Shown: positions 43,782-53,833, counted from the stretch's first letter. The stretch is DNA of 62,563 bases from Fidelibacterota bacterium (GCA_004124405.1 SCKP01000004.1:1-62563), one strand, 5' to 3'. Made by a program: numbers and translations. Notes: generated from the letters alone by a model not told the origin.

Positions 43782-46658
43782 ATGAATAATCTCAACAAAA
43801 TATTAGCAGCTATAGTTTTTGTATTTTCATTGGTGGTATATATTATGACAATGGCTCCTACCACATCCTTTTGGGATTGCGGTGAATTTATTGCCACCTC
43901 CGTAATTATGGGGGTTCCCCATCCTCCGGGAACTCCCTTCTTTCTCCTTCTGGGAAATTTCTTTTCTCAGCTCCCAACTTTCGCCGATACTGGGGCAAGG
44001 GTAAATCTCATATCTCCTATTTTCAGCGCATTTGCTGTGATGTTTTTATATCTTATTATTGTCCAGCTTATTGAAGAGTGGCGGGGTGAGGCAAAAACCT
44101 GGCCCGACTTCCTCATTACTTATGGCAGTGCAATTATTGGGGCGCTTACTTTTGCCTTTACTGACTCCCACTGGTTTAATGCCGTTGAAGCCGAAGTATA
44201 TTCCATATCCACCTTTTTTACCAGTATAGTGGTTTGGCTCATTTTAAAATGGAGCACAAATTCAGGCCATGCCGGCAATGTTAGGTATATTCTCATTATC
44301 GCTTATATGTTCGGATTAGCTATTGGTATTCATCTGCTGAATCTTCTCGCCCTTCCATTTATTGCTCTCATTGTATATTTTAATAAATATGAATTTAAGG
44401 TAGGCACCTTTATAGCCACCATGGGAATTACCCTTTTTACTTTTATAGTGATTTACCTGGGAATTATAAAGGGTATCCCCAATTTAGCCAATAGTTATGG
44501 ATTAAATTTCCCCATTATTATAGTGCTGCTTATCTTTGCTGCAACGGCTTATGCTGTTTGGAAAAATCATAATCAGCTTTCTACTATTCTGGCTTGTTTG
44601 GTATTGATCCTTATTGGATTTTCAACGTACTCCACCATATTTATCCGAGCCTCACAACATCCCAATATAAATGAAAACAACCCAGATACTATTAAAGGTG
44701 CATTGGCATATATGAACAGGGATCAGTATGGCGACTGGGAAATTTTGAATCCTGCTTTTACTATGGGAAGAGCTGAATGTTCTTACTCCAATCGCTGGAC
44801 TACTAATAAAAGTAATCCCACTACCCGTGAAGAACTGAATTTCCTCTGGAATTATCAAATTAAGGAAATGTATCTCCGTTATTTTGCCTGGCAATTTGTG
44901 GGAAAGGAAAATCATGCAGAGCGAACTTGGGAATTAGTAACGTTAAAAGGGGATGTCATTAAAAAATTACGAGGAGTGGATTGGGGCAGGTATGGCCTTC
45001 CGTTCCCCTTGCTTTTTGGTATATTTGGAATGATATTTCATTTTAGCAGAGATTGGAAGCGAGCCTTGGCAGTGCTCTCCTTATTTTTGGCTACGGGGAT
45101 TATGATCATTTTGTATTTGAATCAATATGATCCTCAACCTCGAGAAAGGGATTACTCCTATGTGGGCAGTTTCTTCACTTTTTCAATTTGGATAGGCATG
45201 GGTGTAGCAGCGCTTCAGGAGAAAATAAAAGAGTGGCTGGAGGGAGTAGAAATCGCTGGTTTTGTTTCCATTGGTCTCACCGGAATTATTTTTGTTGTCA
45301 TGCCATTTACCATGCTGGCAACGAATTTTAAAGAACATAACCGTGATGGTAATTATGTAGCTTGGGATTATGCTTATAATATGCTGAACTCCTGTGAACC
45401 AAATGGCATTCTTTTCACCAATGGCGACAATGATACTTTCCCGCTTTGGTATATTCAGGAAGTGGAAGGGGTGCGTAAGGATGTGCGCGTGGTGAACCTC
45501 AGTCTGCTGAATACACCCTGGTATATTGAACAGCTGAAAAATAAAGAGCCTAAAATAAATCTCAACCTTAAGGATGAAAATATTGCTAAGCTTGACCCTG
45601 TTTTTGGAACGGCATACGCCCTGAATAAATGGACAAAAATCTGGCCAGAATTAAAAGCACAGTATAATCAATACACCAAAGCCCAATATGGGACTAGCTA
45701 TTCTGTTTCAAATTTTGGTATTTTAAGTAAATGGGGACCGGTTGACGCCCAGATTAAAGATGGTGAAAACCAGATCAGTTGGCAAATTCGCCCTAAGCTC
45801 AGTAATTATCTGCGGGTACAGGATATTATGATTCTTCAAATTATTGAGGATGCCATAAAAGACCGTCCTATTTATTTTGCCGTAACAGTAGCACCTAATA
45901 ATAGAATGGGATTAGATAAATATCTTGAGATGGAAGGGTTGGTATATCGAGTCACATTTGAGGAATCACCTAAAAGTACATCCATGCCCAGGCTGAATTA
46001 TGACCGCATGGTTCAGAATATCACCGAGGCTCCCGATTTCACACAATTAATTGTAGAACCTGATGATTATTGGAACCATATTAATGCGGGAAAGGGTATT
46101 TATCGCTATACTAACCTGGATAATGGAGACGTATATTTTAACGAAAATATCCAGCGCCTGATTCAAAATTATAGATCCAGCTTTCTCCAGCTTGGTTTAC
46201 AAAATCTGTATTCTTCAGATGAGGATGGAAAAGCGAAGACCCTGGATATTTTAGACAAGATGGATAATTATTTCCCCCAAAATGTAATTCCCACAACTGA
46301 TGCAGAGTTGGATATTCAAATTGGTAGAATTTATATGCAGGCCGGGAAACCTGAAGAATTGAAAAAACGTCTGAAATCTGTGCAGCAGCGCAAGGACATC
46401 TCTTTGGAAACACAAATGTATATTGGTCAGATATATATGAATGAATTTAAGGATTACGATGGTGCAATTGAACATTATGAGAATTTATTTGATGAATATC
46501 CTTACATTCCTGATTTTCTCTATACTTTGGTACAAGCTTATGCAAAAGCGGAACGCCGATCTGAAGCTGTGGAAGTATTAGAACTCTGGCTGCGCTCTCA
46601 CCCCAATGATTCCCAGGCAATTGACTGGCTGTCTATTCTAACACCACCCGCCCAGTAA
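43782..46658 (+). CDS. DUF2723 membrane protein (GT-C-like) with TPR tail
   Basis: A 958-residue protein. The N-terminal DUF2723 domain (MTMAPTTSFWDCGEFIATS, GVPHPPGTPFFLLLGN) belongs to the GT-C/PMT-like glycosyltransferases. About ten to eleven membrane helices are spread over residues 1-520, including an acidic loop region with DPQPRERDYSYVGSFF. A soluble C-terminal part ends in TPR-like helices (residues about 830-950, YDGAIEHYENLFDEYP). It probably transfers sugars from polyprenyl carriers to exported proteins. Its stop overlaps the next gene, a GT2 glycosyltransferase, by one base (TAATG). Confidence 0.88.
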   Translation: MNNLNKILAAIVFVFSLVVYIMTMAPTTSFWDCGEFIATSVIMGVPHPPGTPFFLLLGNFFSQLPTFADTGARVNLISPIFSAFAVMFLYLIIVQLIEEWRGEAKTWPDFLITYGSAIIGALTFAFTDSHWFNAVEAEVYSISTFFTSIVVWLILKWSTNSGHAGNVRYILIIAYMFGLAIGIHLLNLLALPFIALIVYFNKYEFKVGTFIATMGITLFTFIVIYLGIIKGIPNLANSYGLNFPIIIVLLIFAATAYAVWKNHNQLSTILACLVLILIGFSTYSTIFIRASQHPNINENNPDTIKGALAYMNRDQYGDWEILNPAFTMGRAECSYSNRWTTNKSNPTTREELNFLWNYQIKEMYLRYFAWQFVGKENHAERTWELVTLKGDVIKKLRGVDWGRYGLPFPLLFGIFGMIFHFSRDWKRALAVLSLFLATGIMIILYLNQYDPQPRERDYSYVGSFFTFSIWIGMGVAALQEKIKEWLEGVEIAGFVSIGLTGIIFVVMPFTMLATNFKEHNRDGNYVAWDYAYNMLNSCEPNGILFTNGDNDTFPLWYIQEVEGVRKDVRVVNLSLLNTPWYIEQLKNKEPKINLNLKDENIAKLDPVFGTAYALNKWTKIWPELKAQYNQYTKAQYGTSYSVSNFGILSKWGPVDAQIKDGENQISWQIRPKLSNYLRVQDIMILQIIEDAIKDRPIYFAVTVAPNNRMGLDKYLEMEGLVYRVTFEESPKSTSMPRLNYDRMVQNITEAPDFTQLIVEPDDYWNHINAGKGIYRYTNLDNGDVYFNENIQRLIQNYRSSFLQLGLQNLYSSDEDGKAKTLDILDKMDNYFPQNVIPTTDAELDIQIGRIYMQAGKPEELKKRLKSVQQRKDISLETQMYIGQIYMNEFKDYDGAIEHYENLFDEYPYIPDFLYTLVQAYAKAERRSEAVEVLELWLRSHPNDSQAIDWLSILTPPAQ

Positions 46659-47692
46659 TGACCCAGAGTTCCACTCACCCCATGGTGTCAGTGGTGATTC
46701 CCCATTATGGCGGCACAGAGATTCTTGGTGACTGCCTTACTTCACTGAATAAATGTATCTATCCCAATCTTGAAATCATCGTTGTAGATAATGATTCTCC
46801 TGATGATTCAGTACAATTTATAAAATCCACTTTTCCGGATATTAAACTCATCCGGTCCGAATATAACCGCGGCTTTGCAGGCGGTTGTAATTTTGGCGTC
46901 CAGCATGCCAAGGGGGAATACCTCCTCATTTTAAATAATGATACCATCCATGAACCTGACTGGATTGATCGCCTGGTTAAAATGATGGAGTCCAATCCAA
47001 AAATATCAGCCGTTCAGCCCAAAATAAAGAATTATGATAATCGGGACTATTTTGACTATGCTGGTGCTTGCGGTGGGTTTATGGACAAGTATTGTTTTCC
47101 CTTTGCCCGAGGTAGGATTTTCAATACAGTTGAAAAAGATGAAGGTCAATATGATGAAGCTATTCAAATATTCTGGGCATCTGGAACTGCCTTCCTAACT
47201 CGAAAGGATGTTTTTAATAAAATAGGCGGATTTGACGAAACTTTTTTTGCACACATGGAAGAAATTGATTACCATTGGAAATCTCAAATGCTGGGAAATG
47301 AGATTTGGGTAGAGCCAGCCTCGGTCATATATCATAAGGGGGCAGTAACCCTGCCGGTGTCATCCCCCCAAAAAACCTACCTCAATTATCGAAATAGCCT
47401 TATATTATTGTTAACCAATTATTCAGTTGGTACTTCATTTCAGTTAATATTCCCACGATTTTTAATGGAGTGCATTTCTCTAACTAAAGAGATATTGACA
47501 TTTAAATGGGGTCATGCTTTTGCGATTTTAAGATCTTGGATCTGGATATTGAGTCATTTGAGCCTTTTAAAGAAAAGGCGAGATATTCTAAATCAGGACA
47601 AATTAATATCTCCTGAGCTGATATTTCAAAAAAGTATTGTTGTAAAATATTTTATTGGTAAAATAAAAAAATATTCAGAATTAGAATGGTAA
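46658..47692 (+). CDS. GT2 family glycosyltransferase
   Basis: A 344-residue glycosyltransferase of GT2. Key segments: SVVIPHYGGTEILGDCLTSL, VVDNDSPDDS, LILNNDT (the DxD-like metal site), WASGTAFLTRKDVF and FFAHMEEIDYHWK. It is similar to rhamnosyltransferase-like enzymes that build cell-surface polysaccharide or glycoprotein glycans. The C-terminus carries hydrophobic helices that may hold it at the inner membrane. The TAATG overlap with the DUF2723 gene suggests they work on the same glycan. Confidence 0.92.
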   Translation: MTQSSTHPMVSVVIPHYGGTEILGDCLTSLNKCIYPNLEIIVVDNDSPDDSVQFIKSTFPDIKLIRSEYNRGFAGGCNFGVQHAKGEYLLILNNDTIHEPDWIDRLVKMMESNPKISAVQPKIKNYDNRDYFDYAGACGGFMDKYCFPFARGRIFNTVEKDEGQYDEAIQIFWASGTAFLTRKDVFNKIGGFDETFFAHMEEIDYHWKSQMLGNEIWVEPASVIYHKGAVTLPVSSPQKTYLNYRNSLILLLTNYSVGTSFQLIFPRFLMECISLTKEILTFKWGHAFAILRSWIWILSHLSLLKKRRDILNQDKLISPELIFQKSIVVKYFIGKIKKYSELEW

Positions 47693-47734
47693 AAAAGAGA
47701 GAAGACCTATTGGAATTATTTATTAATATTTATT

Positions 47735-48826
47735 ATGATTAAGCCTTCTCTTTTCATAATTCGCAATATCTGGTGGCTGGTTCCTATAGTAGTAGTTTTC
47801 ATTTTTTGGGAACATACTGCACCCATTCTTCTCATGTTGGTCTTTGCCTTTTTGGGACGGGTTATACTTCACCCTGTGGTTCGCCAAGTAGAAAAAGTGA
47901 CGGGAAATCATAATTGGTCTGTGATGATAGTGATTTCACTTCTGCTGGTATTTCTGATTATTCTTTCAGGTTCCCTTTTCCCAATAATTGGCAAACAAAT
48001 TGCAGCTCTGCAGTCTTCACTATCAATGGAAACTCTGGCAAAATTTCAGACAAAACTCACATTGGTATTAGAAAGCATTTTACCCTCATTTTTATTAAAT
48101 ATTTATAATGATGTGATGACTCATTTGGACGCCGCAATTTCAGAAATATGGGCAATGGGATTGTCACATATTAAATCATTTATTGGTGGAGCAGGATCTT
48201 TGGCTTTTGCTTTAGGATCAGCCTTCCTCTCTTTCTTAATAATTATTGTTTTCATGGTCATATTTTTACTTGATGGGAAAAAGTTTACTTTTGCCTTTTT
48301 ACATGCTGTACCAGGGGAGCATTATGGCACTGCCAAACGAATGCTGGACAAAATATCACTACAAATTCAGGCCTATATACGGGGACAGTTAATTGCAGCC
48401 ACATCTGTTGGAATTACATCAATAATTGGTCTATATATTCTACAATGGATCACCGGAATTTCAATTCCCTATACCATTCTAATTGGGATAGGAGCAGGAC
48501 TTTTCAACCTTATTCCTTTTGTGGGTCCAATTGCGGGAATGATTCCCGCTCTGATTTTGTATTTGGTTACTGATCAAACTATGCCCATTCATATAATTTA
48601 CGTACTGCTCATTATAATGGTATTTGCCATAGTGCAGCTTATCGATAATTTGGTAGTGTCTCCCTATATTATGGGTGGAAGTGTGGGGCTGCATCCGATT
48701 TTGGTGATAATTTTGGTATTGCTCGGTGCATCTGTAGGCGGTATCCTGGGAATGCTGTTTGTCATCCCAATTGCTGCTATACTAAAAGTTGTATTGGGTG
48801 AGTTTGTAATTAATTTAAAGAAATAA
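47735..48826 (+). CDS. AI-2E family transporter (PerM/TqsA-like)
   Basis: A 363-residue inner-membrane protein with about eight helices. The family segments GQLIAATSVGITSIIGLYIL, IGIGAGLFNLIPFVGPIAGMIPA and DNLVVSPYIMGGSVGLHPILVII are visible. Members export autoinducer-2 or, in other branches, ions or unknown solutes; the sequence does not decide. It stands between the glycosyltransferase and tgt in the same direction. Confidence 0.9.
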   Translation: MIKPSLFIIRNIWWLVPIVVVFIFWEHTAPILLMLVFAFLGRVILHPVVRQVEKVTGNHNWSVMIVISLLLVFLIILSGSLFPIIGKQIAALQSSLSMETLAKFQTKLTLVLESILPSFLLNIYNDVMTHLDAAISEIWAMGLSHIKSFIGGAGSLAFALGSAFLSFLIIIVFMVIFLLDGKKFTFAFLHAVPGEHYGTAKRMLDKISLQIQAYIRGQLIAATSVGITSIIGLYILQWITGISIPYTILIGIGAGLFNLIPFVGPIAGMIPALILYLVTDQTMPIHIIYVLLIIMVFAIVQLIDNLVVSPYIMGGSVGLHPILVIILVLLGASVGGILGMLFVIPIAAILKVVLGEFVINLKK

Positions 48827-48844
48827 GTACATTGAATAGTTCAC

Positions 48845-48867
48845 CACGGAGACACAAAGCCACCGTG
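48845..48867 (+). repeat. Short dispersed-repeat-like sequence ahead of tgt
   Basis: CACGG (48845-48849) and CCGTG (48863-48867) flank GAGACACAAAGCCA-like sequence. The phrase CACCACGGAGACAC is a common intergenic repeat type in environmental bacteria. No function is evident. Confidence 0.3.
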
Positions 48868-48899
48868 ATTTGTTCATCTGAAAGAAGAAAAATTAAAAT

Positions 48900-50036
48900 A
48901 TGTCCCAGTTATTTAAAATAAACCATTCGGATAAAAATACTTCTGCCCGCAGTGGTGTAATACAGACCGATCATGGAAATATTACCACTCCCTTTTTTAT
49001 GCCGGTGGGAACGTACGGAGCGGTTAAAACGCAATCATCAGAAGAAATTGCAGAACTTCCCAGCTCGATTTTATTGTGCAATACTTACCATCTCTATTTA
49101 CGACCGGGAACGGATATTTTACAAAAAGCTGGTGGACTGCATGGTTTCATGCATTGGGATAAGGCAATTCTCACTGACTCTGGCGGGTTTCAGATTTTTA
49201 GTTTAGAGGGTTACCGGAAAATTACCGATGACGGTGTCACCTTTCGCTCTCATTTGGATGGCTCGGAGCATCATTTTACTCCGGAAAAAATAGTGGATAT
49301 CCAGCGTATTATCGGCTCGGATTTTATGATGATGCTGGATGTCTGTCCACCTGGAGATGCGGATCACAAAACCTGGATGGACGCCCTGAATACCACCACC
49401 AATTGGGCGAAACGGGGCATGAAACATTTTCGAGAGACTGACCCACTTTATGGACACCAACAAATTCTCATTCCAGTTGTTCAAGGGGGCACCGATAAAG
49501 AATTACGAAAACGGTCTGCCTCTGAGCTCTGCGAATTAGATGCGGATGCCTATGCCATTGGAGGATTGGCTGTAGGTGAACCCAAACCTGAATTGCTGGA
49601 AACAGTGGAATGGATGGATGAGTTTCTCCCCAAAGAAAAACCCCGTTACCTCATGGGTGTTGGTACTCCGGCAGATTTAGTCCGTAACGTGGCTAGAGGG
49701 GTGGATATGTTTGACTGTGTTATGCCCACCCGCAATGGCCGTAATGGTCAGCTTTTTACGTTTGATGGAAAAGTAAACATCCGCAATGCCAGATATAAAA
49801 CAGATTTCTCAGCCATTGATGATAATGGCATTTCACCTATGTCAGAAAATTATACCAAAGCCTACCTGCATCATCTTTTTAAAACGGAAGAAATTTTAGG
49901 TTACCGCATTGCCACTCAGCATAACCTCCATTTTTACATCCATCTCCTGCAAACCATGCAGGATAAAATTAAGGCTGGGAATTTTGAGAGCTGGGCTAAA
50001 GGATTTTTGGAAAGGTATGAAGGGAAAGGGATTTGA
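48900..50036 (+). CDS. tgt: tRNA-guanine(34) transglycosylase, zinc-site variant
   Basis: A 378-residue enzyme that swaps G34 for preQ1 in GUN-anticodon tRNAs. Catalytic residues are present: the general-base Asp in LTDSGGFQIFSL (D93) and the nucleophile in FDCVMPTRNGRNG (about D272), with VVQGG and GGLAVGEP for the base pocket. The usual C-terminal zinc motif C-x-C-x2-C is replaced by a stretch reading NGISPMSENYTKAYL (about residues 309-323). Only the zinc-binding His in TQHNLHFYIHLL remains. The rest of the domain is intact, so the protein is probably functional but without structural zinc. No frameshift is seen. Confidence 0.92.
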   Translation: MSQLFKINHSDKNTSARSGVIQTDHGNITTPFFMPVGTYGAVKTQSSEEIAELPSSILLCNTYHLYLRPGTDILQKAGGLHGFMHWDKAILTDSGGFQIFSLEGYRKITDDGVTFRSHLDGSEHHFTPEKIVDIQRIIGSDFMMMLDVCPPGDADHKTWMDALNTTTNWAKRGMKHFRETDPLYGHQQILIPVVQGGTDKELRKRSASELCELDADAYAIGGLAVGEPKPELLETVEWMDEFLPKEKPRYLMGVGTPADLVRNVARGVDMFDCVMPTRNGRNGQLFTFDGKVNIRNARYKTDFSAIDDNGISPMSENYTKAYLHHLFKTEEILGYRIATQHNLHFYIHLLQTMQDKIKAGNFESWAKGFLERYEGKGI

Positions 50037-50094
50037 TTTTACCGAAACCCATCGGATGGCTCGAAGCCATCGGATGGATTACGAGGGTCAAAAG

Positions 50095-51042
50095 TTATAA
50101 CTCAGAAAACTTATCGGTATACTCCACTAATTTACTGGCAATTCCTTCTTCGGTCATAGAGTGCCCCGCATCCTGTACAATTTCAAAATCTGCTTCAGGG
50201 AAGGCTCGGTGCAGCTCCCAGGCAGACACCATAGGACAGACCACATCATAACGACCCTGCACAATCACTGCCGGGATGTGCCGGATTTTATCCACATTTT
50301 CAAGCAGCCATTCATCTGTGTCGAAAAATCCGCGATTGGTAAAATAATGACATTCAATACGGGCAAATGCTTCAGCTACTTTTGCATCTTCAAAAGCATG
50401 GAGTGATTTCTCCGATTGAAATAGTTTACTGGTTCTGGCTTCCCAGATTGACCAGGCTTTGGCTGCTTCAATTCGCACAGAATCATCATTTGAGGTAAGC
50501 CGTTTATAGTAAGCCGTCACCATATCATGACGCTCATCTTCCGGGATGGGCTTTAGGTAATGCTCCCATGCATCCGGGTAGATATTGGATGCACCATTCT
50601 GATAAAACCAGTCAATCTCCTTTTTGCGGATCATAAAAATGCCTCGCAACACTAATGCTTTACAGCGGTCCGGGTGAGTGATGGCATAGCTCAGTGATAG
50701 AGTGGATCCCCAACTTCCACCAAATATTACCCACTCTTCGATTTCTAAATGCTCCCTGATTTTTTCAATGTCTGCCACCAAATCCCAGGTTGTATTTTCA
50801 CGAAGTTCAGCATGGGGAATACTCTTACCACATCCTCGTTGATCAAAAATTATGATGCGCCATTTTTGGGGATCAAAATATTGGGGGTAAATAGTTTCAA
50901 TTCCTCCACCGGGACCACCATGCAAAAAGATAACGGGCTTCCCATTTATATTCCCGGATTCTTCAATATGAATGGTGTGGAGGTCTGAGACCTTTAAATC
51001 AAATTGGTTATAGGGTTCTATTTCCGGGTAGAGTTGTTTCAT
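50095..51042 (-). CDS. pip: Proline iminopeptidase
   Basis: A 315-residue serine peptidase (alpha/beta hydrolase) that removes N-terminal proline. Visible: FLHGGPGGG (oxyanion), RGCGKSIPH, the nucleophile elbow GGSWGSTLSL, QGRYDVVCP (acid) and QDAGHSMTEEG (His). The helical cap between about residues 140 and 250 is of normal size. It begins with MKQLYPEIEPYNQFDLKV, as in the family, and sits in the same direction as the dehydrogenase and exonuclease genes upstream. Confidence 0.93.
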   Translation of the reverse strand: MKQLYPEIEPYNQFDLKVSDLHTIHIEESGNINGKPVIFLHGGPGGGIETIYPQYFDPQKWRIIIFDQRGCGKSIPHAELRENTTWDLVADIEKIREHLEIEEWVIFGGSWGSTLSLSYAITHPDRCKALVLRGIFMIRKKEIDWFYQNGASNIYPDAWEHYLKPIPEDERHDMVTAYYKRLTSNDDSVRIEAAKAWSIWEARTSKLFQSEKSLHAFEDAKVAEAFARIECHYFTNRGFFDTDEWLLENVDKIRHIPAVIVQGRYDVVCPMVSAWELHRAFPEADFEIVQDAGHSMTEEGIASKLVEYTDKFSEL

Positions 51043-51093
51043 ATTTTCCTTTTGTATTATAATTGGGCAGTGTCACAATCCATTGTGCCACTA

Positions 51094-52086
51094 CTAATAG
51101 AGTCTTTTCTTACAGACTCGATTCTTCAGATCTTTTCCTGCCAAATACCGGTTCAAATTATCAGCAAACTGCACCATCACATCATGTTGATATTCAGGAA
51201 AATTACCTGATATATGGGGTGATAAAAATACATTGTCTAATGCAAACAATGGGCTTTCTTTCGGCAAAGGTTCTTCTTCAAACACATCCAGTGCTGCTCC
51301 TGCTATTGTTTTAATTTGGAGCGCTTTAATTAATGCAGCCTCATTAATAATTTTTCCTCTGGCAATGTTAATGATGATTGCCGATGATTTCATTGTTGAT
51401 AATTCCTTTTTATCAATCATTCCACTTGTGAGCGGTGTCAGCGGACAAGCAACTACAACAAAATCGCTGTTTTTCAACAGATGGCTCAATTTTGAAATGG
51501 GGATGAGTTCATCTACGGTTTTCTTATGTTCTACTTTTTTCTGCAGACGTCGGGTAGCAATCACTTTCATATCAAATGCTTTGACTTTTTTGGCGATGGC
51601 CATTCCTAATGAGCCAAATCCAATGATACCTACGGTTTTGCCCTTAAGCTGTACCATTTGTTTTGCAACTTCCCATTGAGTCCAATTCGTGGTTTGCATA
51701 AATTCATAGCAGTCTTTAAATCGTTTGGCAAAATAAAGAATGGCTGACATAACAAATTCTGATACGGGTCCGGCGTGAACACCACTGGCATTGGTAATGA
51801 TGGTTTTACTTTTTAAAATATCAGGAAATAAACTGTGTTCCAATCCGGCAACGCCAAAGTGGATCCACTTCAACCGATTAGTTGCATGAAAAAAGGATGT
51901 TTCTTTAATATGATAGGTGGTGAGAATATCTAATTCCGGGATTATCTTTGTTAGCTCTTCATCAGTAGGAATATGGATGTATTCCAGTCCATTTGTAGAT
52001 ATCACTTCAGACTTGAGAACAGAAAGCAAATACTTATACTTCTCAAGGTTTTTGGTAAGCTGAATGCCTATTCTTAAGGATGACAT
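51094..52086 (-). CDS. D-2-hydroxyacid dehydrogenase
   Basis: A 330-residue NAD(P)-dependent dehydrogenase of the D-isomer family. Motifs: VGIIGFGSLGMAIAKKV (Rossmann), NIARGKIINE (Arg), VFEEEPLP (Glu) and LSPHISG (His). The weakly conserved N-terminal substrate domain resembles the glyoxylate/hydroxypyruvate reductase-like group rather than phosphoglycerate dehydrogenase, and no ACT domain is present. Substrate unassigned. A good SD (GGAG) precedes the ATG. Confidence 0.87.
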   Translation of the reverse strand: MSSLRIGIQLTKNLEKYKYLLSVLKSEVISTNGLEYIHIPTDEELTKIIPELDILTTYHIKETSFFHATNRLKWIHFGVAGLEHSLFPDILKSKTIITNASGVHAGPVSEFVMSAILYFAKRFKDCYEFMQTTNWTQWEVAKQMVQLKGKTVGIIGFGSLGMAIAKKVKAFDMKVIATRRLQKKVEHKKTVDELIPISKLSHLLKNSDFVVVACPLTPLTSGMIDKKELSTMKSSAIIINIARGKIINEAALIKALQIKTIAGAALDVFEEEPLPKESPLFALDNVFLSPHISGNFPEYQHDVMVQFADNLNRYLAGKDLKNRVCKKRLY

Positions 52087-52141
52087 CTTGTCAAACTCCT
52101 GTCTCCTGCTTCCTGTCTTCTTACTCCTTGCCCCTTTCTCC

Positions 52142-52792
52142 TCAATTTATATACTGCCTCAACTTTTCAAACAACTGATGGGTGGCTTCCACATCCCGCA
52201 TAACATATTCATTTACTGCCTCAATATTCCCCTCATCAAAGGCTTTAGCTACTGTATCCCCTTTTACTTCCCCCTCCTTTGGAGAAGGAATTCCAAAAGA
52301 CCTGCAGGCTATATCCATGCTTACCGCATTAAAATTATTCCAGTTACAGAGATACATCATAAGGTCAATATGACTTTTATAGGAAAAGCGCCGTAGATCT
52401 TTGAAATTCCAATTATTGATTTCAATTCCATAATGGGCGGCTCGTACAATTAGAAATGGAATATCAAATCCAAGACCGTTATAGTGTATATATCTTGCAT
52501 TTTTTGAACTGGAATGATTAATGATATTAAAGAAGGCCTTTAGTGTAGCCTCTTCACTGTTTTCACATATTACCTTATCTCTTGAACTTTCATCATCCTG
52601 CAGCCAGCGTAAACCAATACATAGGACTCGTCCGAAAAAGGGGGAAGTAGAACGAATAAGAGATTCTGCATTTTCTGGGTCTTCGCCAGTGCGTTCAACC
52701 CGTACCTGAGTTTTTTGGGCGATTACCTCTTCTACTGACGCATCAATAGTTGGGCGGGGTATTGTTTCAATGTCTAATACGAGAAATGCCAA
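52142..52792 (-). CDS. PolB-exonuclease-like 3'-5' exonuclease (DEDDy)
   Basis: A 216-residue stand-alone exonuclease related to the proofreading domain of B-family polymerases. D7 and E9 in LVLDIETIPRP, NGLGFDIPFL with the second Asp, a DLMMYLCNW segment, and YVMRDVEATHQLFEKL (Tyr and last Asp of DEDDy). It likely degrades DNA 3' ends in repair. It is a single-domain protein, 55 nt ahead of the dehydrogenase gene on the same strand. Confidence 0.86.
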   Translation of the reverse strand: MAFLVLDIETIPRPTIDASVEEVIAQKTQVRVERTGEDPENAESLIRSTSPFFGRVLCIGLRWLQDDESSRDKVICENSEEATLKAFFNIINHSSSKNARYIHYNGLGFDIPFLIVRAAHYGIEINNWNFKDLRRFSYKSHIDLMMYLCNWNNFNAVSMDIACRSFGIPSPKEGEVKGDTVAKAFDEGNIEAVNEYVMRDVEATHQLFEKLRQYIN

Positions 52793-52870
52793 AGAATTAC
52801 CTAATTTAGAGTTGTTGGTGAAACCGTTAATTTAAAATAGTTCAAGCAAGGCCGGGTATAGTTTCATTAA

Positions 52871-52902
52871 TAAAAAACGGGAGACCAATTTGACCTCCCG
52901 TT
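52871..52902 (-). terminator. Terminator of the cox operon
   Basis: Read on the minus strand, ACGGGAG (52901-52895) and CTCCCGT (52883-52877) form a 7-bp stem with an 11-nt loop, followed by TTTTT. It lies 22 nt after the coxB stop. Confidence 0.75.
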
Positions 52903-52923
52903 ACTTAATATTAAAGTTTATTT

Positions 52924-53826
52924 CTACCAGTCATCGTCTTCATCCTCTTCTTCCAGATACTCAGCTTCTTCTTCCAGCCAGGCATTGAATTCTTCTTCCG
53001 TTTCCACTGTTAGGAATCCACGCATTTTATAATGAGAGTTTCCACAAAGTTGAGCACAAGCGATTTGAAATCCCCTGAATTCATTCTTTTTTTCTTCACT
53101 TAATATTTCCCAGGTTTCCTGGCCTAAGCCCATATAATTACCACTTGGACTATATCGATTTGTATCTTTTATCTTATTTATAAATTCCGCCGAGGTCATG
53201 GTAGGTGTAAAGTATACGGGAATAGTCATTCCTGGCAGGGCATCCTGTTTCACCCGCATTTCCGGAATACCGAAACTATGAATCACATCCTTTGAGGTCA
53301 GGTGAATGAGAACCTGTTGATTTACCGGTAAATGCAATTGATTGAGAGTAACAATATCATCAGCGCCAGCTCCACCCCTCACAAGACCAATTGGATTGGA
53401 TTCCTCATCCACCAATTTAATATCAGTATCGCCAAACTCACCATCAGCCCCCGGGTAATGAATATTCCAGGCAAATTGCTGTGCTATAACACGGACCTGA
53501 ATCGCCGCATCCGCATCGGGAACGGTGGTTCTCAGTTGTGACCAGAGCGGAATGGATAATCCAACTAGAAGAAAAGCTTCAACTATAATTACTCCATACT
53601 CTGCAAATTTTGAGTAATGAGATTGAACTCCATTATAATCAGCTTTTGGATTTGATTTTGAATTAAATTTAATAAGCGCGATAATGAAATAGAGCCCCCA
53701 GCCTGCAAATAAAATGAACATGACCCAATGTACCCAGCCTAACACCAAATCCATTATAAGGCCATGACTGGCAGCGTTTACCGGCAGCCCTAAATGATCA
53801 CTTATTTTTCCAAGATATTCAATCAT
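52924..53826 (-). CDS. coxB: Cytochrome c oxidase subunit II
   Basis: A 300-residue protein: two N-terminal membrane helices and a periplasmic cupredoxin domain with the CuA site. CuA ligands are present in IHSFGIPEMRV (His) and QIACAQLCGNSHYKMRG (Cys, Glu-position Gln, Cys, His, Met). W in AQQFAWNIHYPG is the electron-entry Trp. There is no C-terminal heme c domain, so it is an aa3-type rather than caa3-type enzyme. The C-terminal tail is strikingly acidic (WLEEEAEYLEEEDEDDDW), perhaps to dock cytochrome c. It is the last gene of a six-gene minus-strand operon. Confidence 0.94.
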   Translation of the reverse strand: MIEYLGKISDHLGLPVNAASHGLIMDLVLGWVHWVMFILFAGWGLYFIIALIKFNSKSNPKADYNGVQSHYSKFAEYGVIIVEAFLLVGLSIPLWSQLRTTVPDADAAIQVRVIAQQFAWNIHYPGADGEFGDTDIKLVDEESNPIGLVRGGAGADDIVTLNQLHLPVNQQVLIHLTSKDVIHSFGIPEMRVKQDALPGMTIPVYFTPTMTSAEFINKIKDTNRYSPSGNYMGLGQETWEILSEEKKNEFRGFQIACAQLCGNSHYKMRGFLTVETEEEFNAWLEEEAEYLEEEDEDDDW

Positions 53827-53833
53827 GTTTCCC

